A DNA stretch of 64,000 bases. It comes from Alphaproteobacteria bacterium. GTDB taxonomy: Bacteria > Pseudomonadota > Alphaproteobacteria > Micropepsales > Micropepsaceae. Every line of letters starts with the position of its first letter. Position 1 is the first letter of the stretch. Positions 25,989 to 35,401 of this stretch are shown here, in pieces. Below the pieces are notes generated by a model that saw only the letters and a list, made by a program, of their open reading frames with translations, was not told where the DNA came from and ran no database searches. Location of the stretch: NCBI GenBank assembly GCA_025361185.1, contig JANYAR010000175.1, positions 1-64,000 on the forward strand. The letters run 5' to 3'. The position numbers and the translations under genes were made by a program.

Positions 25989-28064
25989 TCAACCTTCAAT
26001 CTTCGAAAAATCGGCAACCTGGTGCAGCGTGGCGCGCAAGGAGGCCAAAAGGTTCAACCGGTTCTCGCGCACCTGTTTGTCGTCGGTATTCACCTTCACG
26101 CCCTCGAAGAAAGCATCGACGGAAACTCGTAGGGCCGCCATCTGTCGCATGGCGGCGGCGAAGTCTTCCTTCCCGAGCGCGGTGGTGATTTCCGAGCGCG
26201 CAAGGACCAAGGCTACAGCCAATCCCTTCTCGGCCGGTTCGGACAAGTGCTCTTTGCTGAACTCGCCGGTGAAGGGCGTGCCGTCCTTCTTTTCCTCGAT
26301 CTTGAGGATGTTGATGGCACGCTTGTAGCCCGCCAGCAGATTGGCACCGTCTTCGGATTTCAGAAAGGCCTGCAACTCTCCAAGCCTAAGATAAGCCAGC
26401 CGCAAATCGCCTGCATCCAAAGCAAAAACTGCTGCAACCAAATCGAACGCCGCTCCGCGATCTCTAAGAACGACACGAAAGCGATCTTCAAAAAAAGTAG
26501 CGAGTTCAATTATTACAGAGTCGAGCTTATTTGCTTCGAGGGCAGAAGCGCCGCCAGCCCTCAGCGCCATTGGAATTAGCGTGGTCAGCGGTAACCGAAG
26601 ATCGTTCTCTAAAATAATGCGGATAACGCCCAGTGCGGCGCGGCGCAGGGCAAAGGGATCGCCAGACCCCGTGGGTTTTTCGCCCGCCGCAAAGAAGCCC
26701 GTCAGCGCATCCAGCTTGTCCGCCAGCGCCACGCAAATGGCGATCTTGTCGGTGGGCACGGTATCCGACGGCCCAACCGGCTTGTAGTGATCGCGGATGG
26801 CATCGGCGATTGCGGAATCATCCTCGTCGTGCAGGGCGTAGTAGCGGCCCATCACGCCCTGGAGTTCCGGGAATTCGCCGACCACGCCCGTTGTCAGGTC
26901 GGCTTTGGCCAGCCGCGCGGCACGCTTGGTCATTTCGACATCGGCGCCGATCTTGTGCGCAATCTCGCCCGCCAGCTTTTCGATCCGCTGGACACGCTCA
27001 TACTGGGTGCCCAGCTTGGCGTGAAAGACGATGCCCTTCAGCTTCTCGACCCGGCTTTCCAGCGTGTGTTTGCGGTCCTCGATCCAGAAGAACTTGGCGT
27101 CCGACAGCCGGGCGCGTAACACGCGTTCGTTGCCGGCGACGATTTCCTTGCCGCCGTCCTTGGCGACCATATTGCTGACCAGTGCAAAGCGGTTGGCCAG
27201 CCTGCCGTTCTTGGGGTCGCGCAAACTAAAATATTTCTGATGCGTGCGCATCGAGGTCCGCAAAATTTCGGCGGGCACATCCATGAACTCGTCCTGGATG
27301 GTGCCGACATAGACCACCGGCCATTCCGCCAAGCCCGACACTTCCGCCAAAAGCCCCTCGTCCGGGATCATTTCCAGGCCATGCACGAACGCCGCCTGCT
27401 TGACGCCTTCAAAGATGATGGCGGCGCGTTCCTCAGCCTCCAGCACCACATGGGCGGCCTTCAGCTTCTGGGCATAATCGTCGAAACGCTTGGCCTCGAT
27501 TTTTCCTTCCGACAGGAAGCGGTGCCCGCGTGTGTGCAACCCGCTGCTGACACCAGCGAAACTGAACGGCACCAGTTCGCCGTCAAACGTACACAGAATG
27601 GAATGCAGCGGGCGCACCCAGCGCACCGCCAGACCCGGCTTCCAGCGCATGGATTTGGGCCAGGGCAGCTTTGCCATCGCGTCGGGAATGATCTCAGCCA
27701 GGACCAGCGGCGTCTCGCGGCCCTTGCGCTCCACCACCGCCATATAGACATCGCCCTTGGGCGTTTTCTCGACCTTGAGCTGGTCCTTGGTCAGTCCGGT
27801 TTTCTTCAAGAACCCGTCCAGCGCCGCCTGGGGCGCGTCGGTCTTGGGGCCTTTCAATTCCTCGCGCACATCGCCCTGCTTGGCGGGCAGACCCGAAATC
27901 ACCAGGGTCAGGCGCCGCGGCCCGGCAAACGCCTTGATGCCCTCGAACAGATAGCCGCGGTCGGTCAGCGCCCCGACCATCAATCTTTCAAGATCGCGCG
28001 CCGCGCCCGCCTGCATGCGGGCGGGAATTTCCTCGGAAAACAGTTCCAGCAACAGGTCAGGCAT
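25989..28064 (-). CDS. glyS: Glycine--tRNA ligase beta subunit
   Basis: The 691-residue subunit of the alpha2beta2 GlyRS recognises tRNA-Gly. The start DLLLELFSEEIPARMQ, the HD-like region (ARLAKADLTTGVVGEFPELQGVMGRYYA) and the C-terminal helical domain match the family. The ATG at 28064 overlaps the glyQ stop by one base (TGATG). Roughly 26345-26630 on the plus strand reads as visibly less GC-rich, with codons such as AAA, TTA and ATA, unlike its neighbours, although the protein sequence stays family-like. Confidence 0.96.
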   Translation of the reverse strand: MPDLLLELFSEEIPARMQAGAARDLERLMVGALTDRGYLFEGIKAFAGPRRLTLVISGLPAKQGDVREELKGPKTDAPQAALDGFLKKTGLTKDQLKVEKTPKGDVYMAVVERKGRETPLVLAEIIPDAMAKLPWPKSMRWKPGLAVRWVRPLHSILCTFDGELVPFSFAGVSSGLHTRGHRFLSEGKIEAKRFDDYAQKLKAAHVVLEAEERAAIIFEGVKQAAFVHGLEMIPDEGLLAEVSGLAEWPVVYVGTIQDEFMDVPAEILRTSMRTHQKYFSLRDPKNGRLANRFALVSNMVAKDGGKEIVAGNERVLRARLSDAKFFWIEDRKHTLESRVEKLKGIVFHAKLGTQYERVQRIEKLAGEIAHKIGADVEMTKRAARLAKADLTTGVVGEFPELQGVMGRYYALHDEDDSAIADAIRDHYKPVGPSDTVPTDKIAICVALADKLDALTGFFAAGEKPTGSGDPFALRRAALGVIRIILENDLRLPLTTLIPMALRAGGASALEANKLDSVIIELATFFEDRFRVVLRDRGAAFDLVAAVFALDAGDLRLAYLRLGELQAFLKSEDGANLLAGYKRAINILKIEEKKDGTPFTGEFSKEHLSEPAEKGLAVALVLARSEITTALGKEDFAAAMRQMAALRVSVDAFFEGVKVNTDDKQVRENRLNLLASLRATLHQVADFSKIEG

Positions 28065-28960
28065 CACCCAACCTCTTTGTCGGCAAAGCGTGGCTTGTAT
28101 TCGCCCATCGGCGTCTGCAGCCAGGCTTCGCAGCAGGCCTGGGCCAGGGCGCGCACCCGTCCGATATAGGCGGCGCGCTCGGTCACCGAAATCACCCCGC
28201 GCGCATCCAGCAAGTTAAAGGCATGGCTGGCCTTGATGCACTGGTCATAGGCGGGCAGCGGAAGCTTTTTTCCGCTCAGCAATTCGCGGCACTGTTTCTC
28301 CGCATCCTTGAAATGCTGGAACAGGATCTCGGTGTCGGCGCGCTCGAAATTATAGGCGGAGAATTCCTGCTCGGCCTGGTGGAACACTTCGCCGTAGCGG
28401 AAGGTCTCGTTGAACTTCAGGTCATAGACGAATTCGACGTTCTGGACATACATCGCCAGCCGTTCCAGGCCATAGGTGATCTCGGCGCAGACCGGATCGC
28501 ATTCGATGCCGCCCACCTGCTGGAAATAGGTGAACTGGGTGATCTCCATCCCGTCGCACCACACTTCCCAGCCCAGGCCGGCCGCGCCCAGGGTGGGGCT
28601 TTCCCAATCGTCCTCGACAAAGCGAATGTCGTGCAGCTCGGGATCAAGCCCGATGGCGCGGATGGAACCCAGATACAGCTCCTGCACATTCTCCGGCGCC
28701 GGCTTCAGGATCACCTGATACTGGTAATAGTGCTGCAGGCGGTTGGGGTTCTCGCCATAACGCCCGTCGCTGGGACGGCGGCTGGGCTGCACGAAGGCGG
28801 CGTTCCAGGGACACGGCCCCAGCGCGCGCAAGGTGGTGGCCGGGTGGAAAGTCCCTGCGCCCATCTGGTCGTCATAGGGTTGCAGGATCAGGCAGCCTTG
28901 CGCCGCCCAATAGTTCTGCAACGTCAGAATGAGGTCCTGAAATGTGCGGGCTTTGGCCAC
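28064..28960 (-). CDS. glyQ: Glycine--tRNA ligase alpha subunit
   Basis: The 298-residue catalytic subunit forms glycyl-adenylate. Conserved parts are [76 protein letters not shown] and GLERLAMY. The track begins at 29104, but the family start MAKARTFQD corresponds to the GTG at 28960 (upstream AAAGGCG). glyQ-glyS-ppdK follow with almost no gaps. Confidence 0.96.
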   Translation of the reverse strand: MAKARTFQDLILTLQNYWAAQGCLILQPYDDQMGAGTFHPATTLRALGPCPWNAAFVQPSRRPSDGRYGENPNRLQHYYQYQVILKPAPENVQELYLGSIRAIGLDPELHDIRFVEDDWESPTLGAAGLGWEVWCDGMEITQFTYFQQVGGIECDPVCAEITYGLERLAMYVQNVEFVYDLKFNETFRYGEVFHQAEQEFSAYNFERADTEILFQHFKDAEKQCRELLSGKKLPLPAYDQCIKASHAFNLLDARGVISVTERAAYIGRVRALAQACCEAWLQTPMGEYKPRFADKEVG

Positions 28961-28991
28961 CGATTCTGCGCCTTTGGGAGGTGGCCGGAAC

Positions 28992-29708
28992 CTACAGACG
29001 GGCTTGTGACAGGGCAAGCGCGCTGCCGCGCCGCAGCACGCCATCGGCCTCGTCCGTCCAGGAACCGTCAGCGCGGTGCAGAACCAGTCCCGGCAGCAGG
29101 GCAAAGGGCGCCCCCGATCCCTTGCGGGCCTGCACGATCACCCGCTTGGGCGCCTCGCCCGCTTTCGGCCACAGCGGATAAGCACAGACCCCGCGTTCGG
29201 GCAGCGCGGCCAGCGCCTCGTTCAGCCGGTCGGCGCGCAGGATGGCGGTGAAAAAGCCGCCGGAAACCGTGCGTTGCAGGCCAAGCTTCAACCAGTCACG
29301 CAACATGCCGCCATCCATCAGGGCGGTGGCGCGCGCCGCATCAGGGGATGCCTGTCCTTCGCCATGAAACGGCGGATTGGCGAAGACCTGGTCGAAATCA
29401 CGCCTTAAATCGGACGGCAGGGCGAAGATGTCGGCGGCGACGAACTTACAGTCCACGCCATTGGCGGCGGCGTTCTTGGCCGCCAGGGCGGCAAGACCCG
29501 GATCAATCTCAACGCCGGTCACCAGGACGCCCGCAACCCGCGCCACCAGACAGAGGCTGGCGGTTCCCGCGCCTGCGCCGAGTTCGAGAACCGCATGACC
29601 GGCGCTGGCAGGAACCGCGGCCGCCAGCATCACCGCATCCAGCCCGGAGCGGAAACCGGTCTCTGGTTGGGTTACGCGTACCCGGCCGTCGAGAAAGGTT
29701 TCGCTCAC
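28992..29708 (-). CDS. tRNA1(Val) adenine-N6 methyltransferase-like protein
   Basis: The 238-residue class I SAM methyltransferase has the SAM-binding [19 protein letters not shown], an acidic ribose contact (GVEIDPGL) and the N6-adenine catalytic motif FANPPFHG. This order fits the TrmN6/YfiC group that methylates A37 of tRNA-Val; exact substrate is inferred. The early [16 protein letters not shown] segment is typical. Its start overlaps the stop of the DUF2007 gene. Confidence 0.85.
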   Translation of the reverse strand: MSETFLDGRVRVTQPETGFRSGLDAVMLAAAVPASAGHAVLELGAGAGTASLCLVARVAGVLVTGVEIDPGLAALAAKNAAANGVDCKFVAADIFALPSDLRRDFDQVFANPPFHGEGQASPDAARATALMDGGMLRDWLKLGLQRTVSGGFFTAILRADRLNEALAALPERGVCAYPLWPKAGEAPKRVIVQARKGSGAPFALLPGLVLHRADGSWTDEADGVLRRGSALALSQARL

Positions 29709-29917
29709 GTCGCCTCTGGCACGGCATCGCGCAGCAGCTGGCCGGCCCTGTCGTAATCCTCGTCCAGAACCATCAGCCGGCGCGGCAGAAAACCCATGCT
29801 GCCATCCACAATGCTGGCATGGGTATCGAACACCACCGACTTGATCCCCTGCTGTGACAAAAGATCGGCGGCAAAGCTCAGGATCACCGGATCGATGGTT
29901 TTCAGGACAGCCCGCAT
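29705..29917 (-). CDS. DUF2007 family small protein
   Basis: The 70-residue protein reads LKTIDPVILSFAADLLSQQGIKSVVFDTHASIVDGSMGFLPRRLMVLDEDYDRA, the DUF2007 (putative signal-transducing) pattern. Function is unknown. I chose the ATG at 29917 for family length; the track start at 29989 would run towards the divergent prenyl synthase gene. It overlaps the methyltransferase start by four bases, so the two are coupled. Confidence 0.78.
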   Translation of the reverse strand: MRAVLKTIDPVILSFAADLLSQQGIKSVVFDTHASIVDGSMGFLPRRLMVLDEDYDRAGQLLRDAVPEAT

Positions 29918-30011
29918 GGCCCGTTTATAGTCAAACCGCGCCTTTCTGTCGCCACTGGACGCACCTGTGGGCCGCTTGGCGGGCGTCATGGGGTCCGGTA
30001 TCCTGTGCGCG

Positions 30012-31034
30012 ATGGGCGGGCCAACAACACTTCAGGAACATATCCACCAGGCGGGCGTTTCGCCGGTCGAGCGGCTGCACGCCCTGATCGCCGCCGACAT
30101 GGCCACCACAGACAGACTGATCCATGCCCGCATGACGTCGGGCGTGGCGCTGATCCCCGACCTTGCCCGCCATCTCATCGATAGCGGCGGCAAGAGGCTG
30201 CGGCCTATGCTGACTCTCGCGGCGGCGCAAGCCGGCGGATATACCGGCGGCCATCATGTGCGTCTGGCCGCGGCGGTCGAGTTCATTCACACCGCCACCC
30301 TGCTGCATGACGATGTGGTGGACGAAAGCGCGCTGCGCCGGGGCAAGGTCTCGGCCAATCTGATGTGGGGCAACAAGCCGTCCGTGCTGGTGGGCGACTT
30401 CCTGTTCAGCCGCGCCTTTCAACTGATGGTGGAGACCGGCAATCTGGCGGTGCTCGACATATTGGCGGGCGCCGCAGCCGTGATCGCCGAAGGCGAAGTG
30501 ATGCAGCTCAAATCGGCCAACAATCTTGGCGTCACCGAGGAGCATTATCTGAAGGTCGTATCGTCCAAGACCGCCGCCCTGTTCGCAGCGGCGGCGGAAT
30601 CGGGCGCGCTGCTGTCGGGACGGAGCGACGAATTTGTCTGCGGCCTGCGCGCCTATGGCGAAAATCTCGGCATCGCCTTCCAGCTGGTGGACGACGCGCT
30701 GGATTATTCCGGCCGCCAGGCGCTGATGGGCAAGACCGTGGGCGATGACTTCCGCGAAGCCAAGATGACCCTGCCCTTGATCCTGGCGCACGCCCGCGCG
30801 GCTGAGGGCGATCTGCCTTTCTGGAAAAGGGTGATCGAGACCGGCAACCAGACCGAACGCGACCTAGACCGCGCCATCACCCTGATCGAGCAGACCGGGG
30901 CGATGCAGGAGACCATGGCGCGGGCGCGGGCCTATGCCGATGTCGCCAAGGCGGCCTTGAAAGTGATGCCCGACAGCGACATCAAGCGGGCGCTGGCAGA
31001 TATTGCCGATTTCTGCGTCGAACGGGCTTACTAG
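30012..31034 (+). CDS. ispB: Polyprenyl diphosphate synthase (quinone side chain)
   Basis: The protein of about 340 residues is an all-helical trans-prenyltransferase. It has both aspartate-rich motifs, LLHDDVVDESALRRGK and QLVDDALDYSG, and GGKRLRPML, PSVLVGDFLFSRAFQLM and KTAALFAAAAESGALLSG. Its size and motifs suit the long-chain (octa/decaprenyl) class that supplies the ubiquinone tail. Chain length cannot be read here. ATG 30012 is my choice; ATG 29988 and GTG 29967 are possible. It is divergent from the DUF2007 gene and convergent with ispE, with a four-base overlap of their ends. Confidence 0.88.
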   Translation: MGGPTTLQEHIHQAGVSPVERLHALIAADMATTDRLIHARMTSGVALIPDLARHLIDSGGKRLRPMLTLAAAQAGGYTGGHHVRLAAAVEFIHTATLLHDDVVDESALRRGKVSANLMWGNKPSVLVGDFLFSRAFQLMVETGNLAVLDILAGAAAVIAEGEVMQLKSANNLGVTEEHYLKVVSSKTAALFAAAAESGALLSGRSDEFVCGLRAYGENLGIAFQLVDDALDYSGRQALMGKTVGDDFREAKMTLPLILAHARAAEGDLPFWKRVIETGNQTERDLDRAITLIEQTGAMQETMARARAYADVAKAALKVMPDSDIKRALADIADFCVERAY

Positions 31035-31939
31035 CCGCATTCCGCCGTAAAGGTCGGCGCGATCCACCAGCCCGGCGCGGCCTTGCGCAACTCCTGCGCC
31101 GCGCGCACGCAAGCCCCGCTGTCGGTGAAAACGCCAAAACAGGTGGCGCCGCTCCCTGACATCCGCACCAAAAGCGCGCCCTGCTGCGCCGCCAGCGCGC
31201 CCAGCACCTCGCCGATCACCGGCTGCAGGCCCCTGGCCGGCGCGCTCAGATCGTTGCGGGTGGCTTGCAAAAAAACAATCAGTTCGGCCATGTCGCGGAA
31301 GCCTCCGGTCGGCAACGCCATCTCCACCCCAGTGCGGCTTTGCAAGGCTGCGAAAACATCCCTAGTGGGCACGGCCACACAAGGATTGACCAGCAACATC
31401 GGGATGCGCGGCAGCGAGGGTACCGCACGTAGCACTTCGCCCCGGCCTTCCATGAAACAGGGTTTGGAAAGAACACAGGCCGGAATATCCGATCCCAGCC
31501 CCGCCGCGATGTCGCGTAAGGCGGCATCGTCTTTTTGCACATTCCACAGACGCTTGAGGCCGCGCAGAGCGGCGGCGGCGTCCGCCGAACCGCCGCCGAT
31601 GCCCGATGCCACCGGCAAATTCTTGGTCAGTGCCAGCCTTGCGCCGCCGTTGCCGCCCTGTTCGCATAAGGCGCGCGCCGCCCGTAGAACCAGATTGTCC
31701 GCCTCTGCTGCCAGCCCGCCGGCGAAAGGCCCGCCGATTGTCAAAGACAAATCGGCGGCTGCGTCCAGTGTCAGGACGTCACTCAATTGCGTGAACACCG
31801 CCAGGCTTTGCACGGGATGAAATCCGTCCGCACGCTTGTCACCGACATGCAGGAACAGATTGATTTTCGCAGGCGCGGATTCTTTTATGGTCGCACGCCC
31901 GGACGGCACAGCGCTCCGCACTTCCTCGCTATCGCTCAC
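31031..31939 (-). CDS. ispE: 4-diphosphocytidyl-2-C-methyl-D-erythritol kinase
   Basis: The 302-residue GHMP kinase phosphorylates CDP-ME in the non-mevalonate isoprenoid pathway. SAPAKINLFLHVG near residue 21 and the GHMP loop VASGIGGGSADAAAAL are clear. VRMSGSGATCFGVF closes the C-terminal part. The first 15-18 residues (SDSEEVRSAVPSGRATI) precede the usual family start and lie in a GC-rich, repeat-like stretch. A downstream GTG is therefore possible as the true start. ispE and the convergent prenyl synthase both feed isoprenoid synthesis. Confidence 0.93.
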   Translation of the reverse strand: MSDSEEVRSAVPSGRATIKESAPAKINLFLHVGDKRADGFHPVQSLAVFTQLSDVLTLDAAADLSLTIGGPFAGGLAAEADNLVLRAARALCEQGGNGGARLALTKNLPVASGIGGGSADAAAALRGLKRLWNVQKDDAALRDIAAGLGSDIPACVLSKPCFMEGRGEVLRAVPSLPRIPMLLVNPCVAVPTRDVFAALQSRTGVEMALPTGGFRDMAELIVFLQATRNDLSAPARGLQPVIGEVLGALAAQQGALLVRMSGSGATCFGVFTDSGACVRAAQELRKAAPGWWIAPTFTAECG

Positions 31940-31982
31940 AACTGCTCCGCGCTGTTCCTGGTCGCTGCTCCGCAGTGATCAC

Positions 31983-33671
31983 TTAAGCAGGCTTTTCACT
32001 CAGGCCGGCCTTGAGTTTGCGCTCGATCTCCGACTTGTCGGTATCGCCGTCACTGAAGGCGAGCGCGTGGTTCCACTGAAAGCGCGCCTCGATACGCCGG
32101 CCCGAACGCCACAACGCATCTCCCAGATGATCGTTGATGGTGGGATCACCCGGCACCAGCAGCACCGCCGCCTCCAGCGTCTTGGCGGCGTCGTCGTAAC
32201 GGCCCAGCCGGTAATAGGCCCAGCCCACGCTGTCGACGATATAGCCGTCATAGGGCCGCAGGTTCCGCGCCTTCTCCAGCATACCCAGCGCCTCGGGAAT
32301 GTTGCGGCCGCGGTCCACCCAGCTGTATCCCAGATAATTCAACAGTTCGGGCTGATCCGGCGACAGTTTGAGAGCCGCCTGGATATCGGCTTCGGAATCG
32401 TCCAGCCGCTTGAGCTTTTCCTTGGCCATGGCGCGGGCATAGAGCATCGGCCAATCGCGTTTGGAAGGATTGGATATCGCCTTTTCCGCCCGGTCATAGG
32501 CATCCACGCTTTCGGCGAATTTGTTGGAGGCGCGGTAGGTGTCGCCCAGGGCAACCCAGCTTTCGCTGTCCATGGGCTGTGCGGTGACCAGAGACTTAAG
32601 GTTGGCTATGGCACTGTCATTGTTGCCCAACCGCTGCTGGTCCAGCGCCGCCTGCACCTGCGCCATGCGATAATAGGGCGAGGACGGGTCGATGCCGCGA
32701 TAAATCCCGATGGCGGTGTCGAACTTGCGCAGGGATTCAAAACGATCGGCCAGCAGGATCTGCGCCAATCCCAGGTCGGGGCGCAGATACAGCGCCATGC
32801 GCAGATAGAGAATGGAAACATCGGCGCTCTGGCCGTCGGTCAGGGACGCCGCGATGCCAAACAGCGCTTCGGCCGCGCCATCGGCGGGATTGCGGACCAG
32901 ACTGTCCGGCTTTTCGCCCGCCGCGATACGCGCCAGGCCTGGAATGGTGACACTGGCCAGCCCGCCATCGCCGACATGCGCGCGATAGAGCGCGGCGGCA
33001 TCCTGGGCGCGGCCACTGCGTTCCAGGAAACGGCCATAGGCTTCCAAGGCCCGCGGCGAAGGCGTGGCGGACGTCAGGGCTTTCTTGTAGCCGGTCTCGG
33101 CGGCGGCGGCGTTGCCCAGATAATCCTGCAGCAACGCGGCATGGAACACCGCCATGCTCTCGGCACCGTTCTGTTCCAGCAGGGACTGGAGGTCCTTCTG
33201 CATTCCCGCTTCGTCATGCTGGGCCGCCGCGGCCCAGGCATCGAACAAGGACAGAGTGAGAACCGTGAAAGCGCCCTTGGACGACAGCGACAATTGCTTG
33301 CGGACGTCGGCATAGTCCTTGTGCTTGAAACTGACCACCGCTAGCGCCAGCCGCGCCGAACGCTCATCGGGAGCGGCTGCGACCGTGGCCTGGGCATATT
33401 TGGCCGCGGCGTCGAAATCACCCGAGGTGATCGCATAGAAGAAAGACAAGGTCAGCAGCGACGGATTGGCGGGATCGTTGGCCAGGGCCTGGCCGTAATA
33501 GCGCGCCGCCTGCGGCAGATCATGTTCGCCGGCGGCAAACCGCGCCGACAGATAGGTGGAAAAAGCCGTCGCATCCGCATCGGACTGCGAATGAAGAGAG
33601 GCGTTCGGCTGCCCCGCGCAAGCGGTCAGCAACAGCAGGGGCAATACTATCAGAGGAACAGAGCGACGCAT
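31983..33671 (-). CDS. TPR-repeat lipoprotein
   Basis: The 562-residue protein has a lipoprotein signal (RRSVPLIVLPLLLLTACAG, lipobox LTAC). It is followed by about ten tetratricopeptide-like helical repeats through to the C terminus, for example ARYYGQALANDPANPSLLTLSF and LNYLGYSWVDRGRNIPEALGMLEKA. The final repeats (GYIVDSVGWAYYRLGRYDDAAKTLEAA) match the usual C-terminal repeats of proteobacterial TPR lipoproteins. It is probably an outer- or inner-membrane-anchored scaffold. I chose the ATG at 33671 with GGAGAATA before it, eight bases after the ETF-QO stop. ispE follows. Confidence 0.88.
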   Translation of the reverse strand: MRRSVPLIVLPLLLLTACAGQPNASLHSQSDADATAFSTYLSARFAAGEHDLPQAARYYGQALANDPANPSLLTLSFFYAITSGDFDAAAKYAQATVAAAPDERSARLALAVVSFKHKDYADVRKQLSLSSKGAFTVLTLSLFDAWAAAAQHDEAGMQKDLQSLLEQNGAESMAVFHAALLQDYLGNAAAAETGYKKALTSATPSPRALEAYGRFLERSGRAQDAAALYRAHVGDGGLASVTIPGLARIAAGEKPDSLVRNPADGAAEALFGIAASLTDGQSADVSILYLRMALYLRPDLGLAQILLADRFESLRKFDTAIGIYRGIDPSSPYYRMAQVQAALDQQRLGNNDSAIANLKSLVTAQPMDSESWVALGDTYRASNKFAESVDAYDRAEKAISNPSKRDWPMLYARAMAKEKLKRLDDSEADIQAALKLSPDQPELLNYLGYSWVDRGRNIPEALGMLEKARNLRPYDGYIVDSVGWAYYRLGRYDDAAKTLEAAVLLVPGDPTINDHLGDALWRSGRRIEARFQWNHALAFSDGDTDKSEIERKLKAGLSEKPA

Positions 33672-33678
33672 TATTCTC

Positions 33679-35334
33679 CTACATATTGGTGTAATTGGGT
33701 CCACCGCCGCCTTCGGGCGTGACCCAGGTGATGTTCTGCGACGGATCCTTGATGTCACAGGTTTTACAATGCACGCAATTCTGGGCGTTGATCTGAAAGC
33801 GCGAGCCCTCCTCGATCACTTCATAGACGCCCGCCGGACAGTAACGCTGCGCCGGCTCCGCATATTCGGGCAAATTGACCGAAATGGGAATGGCCGGATC
33901 GCGCAATACCAGATGCACCGGCTGGTCTTCCTCATGATTGGTGCCGGAAAGAAACACACTGGAGGCCCGGTCGAAGGTTAATTGCCCGTCAGGCCTGGGA
34001 TAAGGGATTTTGGGACTGTCCGCGGCCTTTCTCAGACTGGCAAAATCGGCTTTGCCATGGCCCAGGGTTCCAAACAGGGAAAAGCCCAGCAGCTGGTTGG
34101 TCCACAGATCCAGGCCGATGAAGGGCAGCGCGAGCAGGCTGCCCAACCGGGACCAGAGCGGCTTGGCATTGCGGACCAGATGGAGATCCTTGGCCACCCA
34201 GCTCTTGGCATAGGCGGCGTCATAGTCAGACAGTGTGTCATTCGCCCGTCCCGCTTTCAGCGCGCGCGCCACCGTTTCCGCCGCCAGCATCCCGGTCTTC
34301 ATCGCATTGTGGCTGCCCTTGATGCGCGGCAAATTCACAAACCCCGCCGCGCAGCCGATCAGCGCGCCGCCCGGAAAGGACAGCCTGGGCACCGATTGCG
34401 CGCCGCCCTCGGTGATGGCGCGCGCGCCATAGCCGATGCGTTTGCCCCCGGTCAGGATTTTGGCGATGGCCGGATGGGTCTTGGCGCGCTGGAATTCTCC
34501 GAACGGATCCAGCCAGGGATTTTTGTAGTTCAGATGCACGACAAACCCGACGGAACACAGATTGTCGCCCCAGTGATACATAAAAAGGCCGCCGCCGGTC
34601 TCATTGTCCAGCGGCCAGCCCATGCCATGCAGCACAAGGCCCTTTGCGTGCTGGGCTGCCGGCAGTTCCCAAAGTTCCTTGAGGCCGATGCCGAATTTTT
34701 GCGGCTCGCGCCCGTCCTGAAGCCCGAACCTGGCGATCAACTGTTTGGACAGTGAACCGCGCACGCCTTCCGCGAACAAGGTGTACTTGCCGCGCAGTTC
34801 CATGCCCGGCGTATAGCTGTCCTTGCGATGGCCGTCCCTGGCCACACCCAGATCGCCGGTGATCACACCCTGCACAACATCGTTTTCAACAATGAGATCA
34901 TGCCCGGCAAAGCCGGGATAGATTTCCACGCCCAGGCTTTCGGCCTGCTGGCCCAGCCATTTGCACAGGTTTGACAGGCTGACGATGTAATTGCCCTTGT
35001 TGCTCATCAGCGGCGGGAACAGGAAATGCGGCACTGTGATCACACCGCTTTTGGTGAATAAGCAGAAGCGGTCCTGCGTCACTTCGGTTTTGAGGGGCGC
35101 CCCCTTCTCCTTCCAGTCGGGGATCAGTTCGTTCAACGCCCGAGGATCGATCACCGCGCCCGACAGGATATGCGCCCCGATCTCGGAGCCCTTTTCCAGC
35201 ACGCAGACGCTGATTTCGGCGCTGATCTCGGAGGAAAGCTGCTTGAGCCGGATGGCAGCCGCCAGCCCAGCCGGACCGCCGCCGACAATGACGACGTCAT
35301 AGGCCATGCTTTCCCTGGTTTGCGCTTCCGCCAT
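33679..35334 (-). CDS. Electron transfer flavoprotein-ubiquinone oxidoreductase
   Basis: The 551-residue protein takes electrons from ETF, mainly from fatty-acid and amino-acid dehydrogenases, to ubiquinone. It has the FAD motif VVIVGGGPAGLAAAIRLKQL, a membrane-contacting middle and the C-terminal 4Fe-4S ligands CPAGVYEV and NCVHCKTCDIKDPSQNI. AAGGCGATTC precedes the ATG at 35334. The TPR lipoprotein and ispE follow on the same strand. Confidence 0.96.
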   Translation of the reverse strand: MAEAQTRESMAYDVVIVGGGPAGLAAAIRLKQLSSEISAEISVCVLEKGSEIGAHILSGAVIDPRALNELIPDWKEKGAPLKTEVTQDRFCLFTKSGVITVPHFLFPPLMSNKGNYIVSLSNLCKWLGQQAESLGVEIYPGFAGHDLIVENDVVQGVITGDLGVARDGHRKDSYTPGMELRGKYTLFAEGVRGSLSKQLIARFGLQDGREPQKFGIGLKELWELPAAQHAKGLVLHGMGWPLDNETGGGLFMYHWGDNLCSVGFVVHLNYKNPWLDPFGEFQRAKTHPAIAKILTGGKRIGYGARAITEGGAQSVPRLSFPGGALIGCAAGFVNLPRIKGSHNAMKTGMLAAETVARALKAGRANDTLSDYDAAYAKSWVAKDLHLVRNAKPLWSRLGSLLALPFIGLDLWTNQLLGFSLFGTLGHGKADFASLRKAADSPKIPYPRPDGQLTFDRASSVFLSGTNHEEDQPVHLVLRDPAIPISVNLPEYAEPAQRYCPAGVYEVIEEGSRFQINAQNCVHCKTCDIKDPSQNITWVTPEGGGGPNYTNM

Positions 35335-35401
35335 GAATCGCCTTGTTGTTGGCTTCTTTTCTAACTGGCCTGATGCCATCCCGAAAGCCTAGGATCAGGC
35401 C

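Noticed and set aside
23631-26132. 833-residue plus-strand ORF opposite ppdK
   Set aside because: It lies exactly over ppdK in the antisense frame. GC-rich codon bias removes stops there. The translation is low-complexity His/Gly/Ala-rich with no family pattern.
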